5,884 nt of DNA, taken from the NCBI GenBank assembly GCA_020432595.1, contig JAGQGA010000368.1, forward strand, positions 1 to 5,884. The letters run 5' to 3'. Shown piece after piece: positions 5,640 through 5,884 of this stretch. Made by a program: the position numbers and the translations under genes. Source of the stretch: Anaerolineales bacterium. Lineage in GTDB: Bacteria; Chloroflexota; Anaerolineae; Promineifilales; Promineifilaceae. Within the stretch, counting starts at the first letter, position 1. The number at the start of each line of letters is the position of its first letter. The notes beneath the pieces are model-generated. The model saw nothing but the letters and a program-made list of their open reading frames with translations. It searched no databases and was not told the origin of the DNA.

Positions 5640-5884
5640 CGCTGCTGCGACAGGGTGGCGTAGGCGGCTTCGAGGTCGGCACGGGCTTGGGGGTAGTTGA
5701 TGGTCTGATAACGGCCGTTTCTGAACACCCACCTTCCCGCCACCATCGTATCCCGCACGTGCATTCCCGACACCCCGTAAACCAGCGCCGTGTAGACATC
5801 CTGCCCGCCCAGCGGTGCCCAGCCAATTTCCTCCAAATCAAGCGTAATCAAATCCGCCTGTTTGCCCAGCTCCAGCGAGCCAAT
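5633..5884 (-). CDS. Amidohydrolase family protein, C-terminal fragment (start beyond window edge)
   Basis: The last 83 residues of a metal-dependent amidohydrolase, read open from the right window edge to TAG at 5633-5635. The fragment opens with IGSLELGKQADLITLDL, the hallmark GS-x-GK-ADL return strand of the small composite beta domain in the cytosine deaminase / atrazine chlorohydrolase / S-adenosylhomocysteine-deaminase type of enzymes. It continues with DVYTALVYGVSGMHVRDTMV and GRWVFRNGRYQTI, the usual C-terminal strands. The metal-binding barrel lies outside the window, so the substrate (a nucleobase, adenosine derivative, triazine or guanidine-type amine) cannot be decided. It lies upstream of, and in the same direction as, the ADP-ribosylglycohydrolase-like gene (101-nt gap), so cotranscription is possible. 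One AACGGCCGTT copy (5710-5719) encodes Asn-Gly-Arg. Confidence 0.87.
   Translation of the reverse strand: MGSLELGKQADLITLDLEEIGWAPLGGQDVYTALVYGVSGMHVRDTMVAGRWVFRNGRYQTINYPQARADLEAAYATLSQQRK

Larger units (their letters stand above)
536..5719. repeat. Dispersed palindrome family, core ACGGCCGT, 13 copies
   Basis: The core ACGGCCGT begins at 536, 1928, 2055, 2372, 2558, 2585, 3066, 3099, 3612, 3952, 4015, 4891 and 5711. Ten of these extend to AACGGCCGTT (all except 536, 2055 and 4015). Every copy is within a gene. Nine encode Thr-Ala-Val and four encode Asp/Asn-Gly-Arg; none uses the third frame. The CGGCCG centre is also the EagI recognition sequence. The function is unknown. Confidence 0.9.

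Noticed and set aside
1..5884. tRNA, rRNA, insertion sequence or defence system
   Set aside because: No cloverleaf, rRNA-like segment, transposase or known defence domain could be recognised in any frame.

Overview
This 5.9 kb window is GC-rich bacterial DNA. It holds five protein genes, two cut by the window edges, in two convergent blocks. The + strand block is the end of a signal peptide peptidase gene (sppA) followed by a secreted GH99-like glycoside hydrolase with two LysM domains and a C-terminal membrane anchor. The - strand block, read from the right edge leftwards, is the end of an amidohydrolase gene, a large ADP-ribosylglycohydrolase-like protein with a C-terminal beta-rich extension, and a small flavin/F420-type pyridoxamine-phosphate-oxidase-fold protein. 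The blocks meet at about 2717-2779, where a hairpin of 7-nt units separates the two stop codons.

The organism is most likely an uncultured or environmental Chloroflexota bacterium (Anaerolineae-like). This is inferred from the gene content, the Pro/Thr-rich linkers with LysM domains and a C-terminal membrane anchor, and the style of the intergenic repeats. No rRNA or other taxonomic marker is present. The two blocks suggest envelope and extracellular functions on the left and hydrolytic (nucleoside, amide or glycan) functions on the right, but no complete pathway can be read.

The strongest unexplained signal is a short palindrome. AACGGCCGTT occurs 10 times and its core ACGGCCGT 13 times, where roughly 0.01 copies of the 10-mer would be expected by chance. 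All 13 cores lie inside genes and in only two of the three reading frames (Thr-Ala-Val or Asp/Asn-Gly-Arg). The flanks often extend to GGAAACGGCCGTTTCC. It resembles cyanobacterial HIP1 in behaviour but has a different sequence.

A second layer is made of five unrelated inverted-repeat elements, at 840-906, 2719-2772, 3222-3444, 4085-4117 and 5547-5639. They sit in or at the edges of genes. One encodes part of the hydrolase's N-terminal leader, one lies in frame inside the ADP-ribosylglycohydrolase gene, one supplies that gene's last codons and stop, and one contains the amidohydrolase stop codon. No intergenic stretch exceeds 300 bases, and no RNA gene, transposase or CRISPR array was found.
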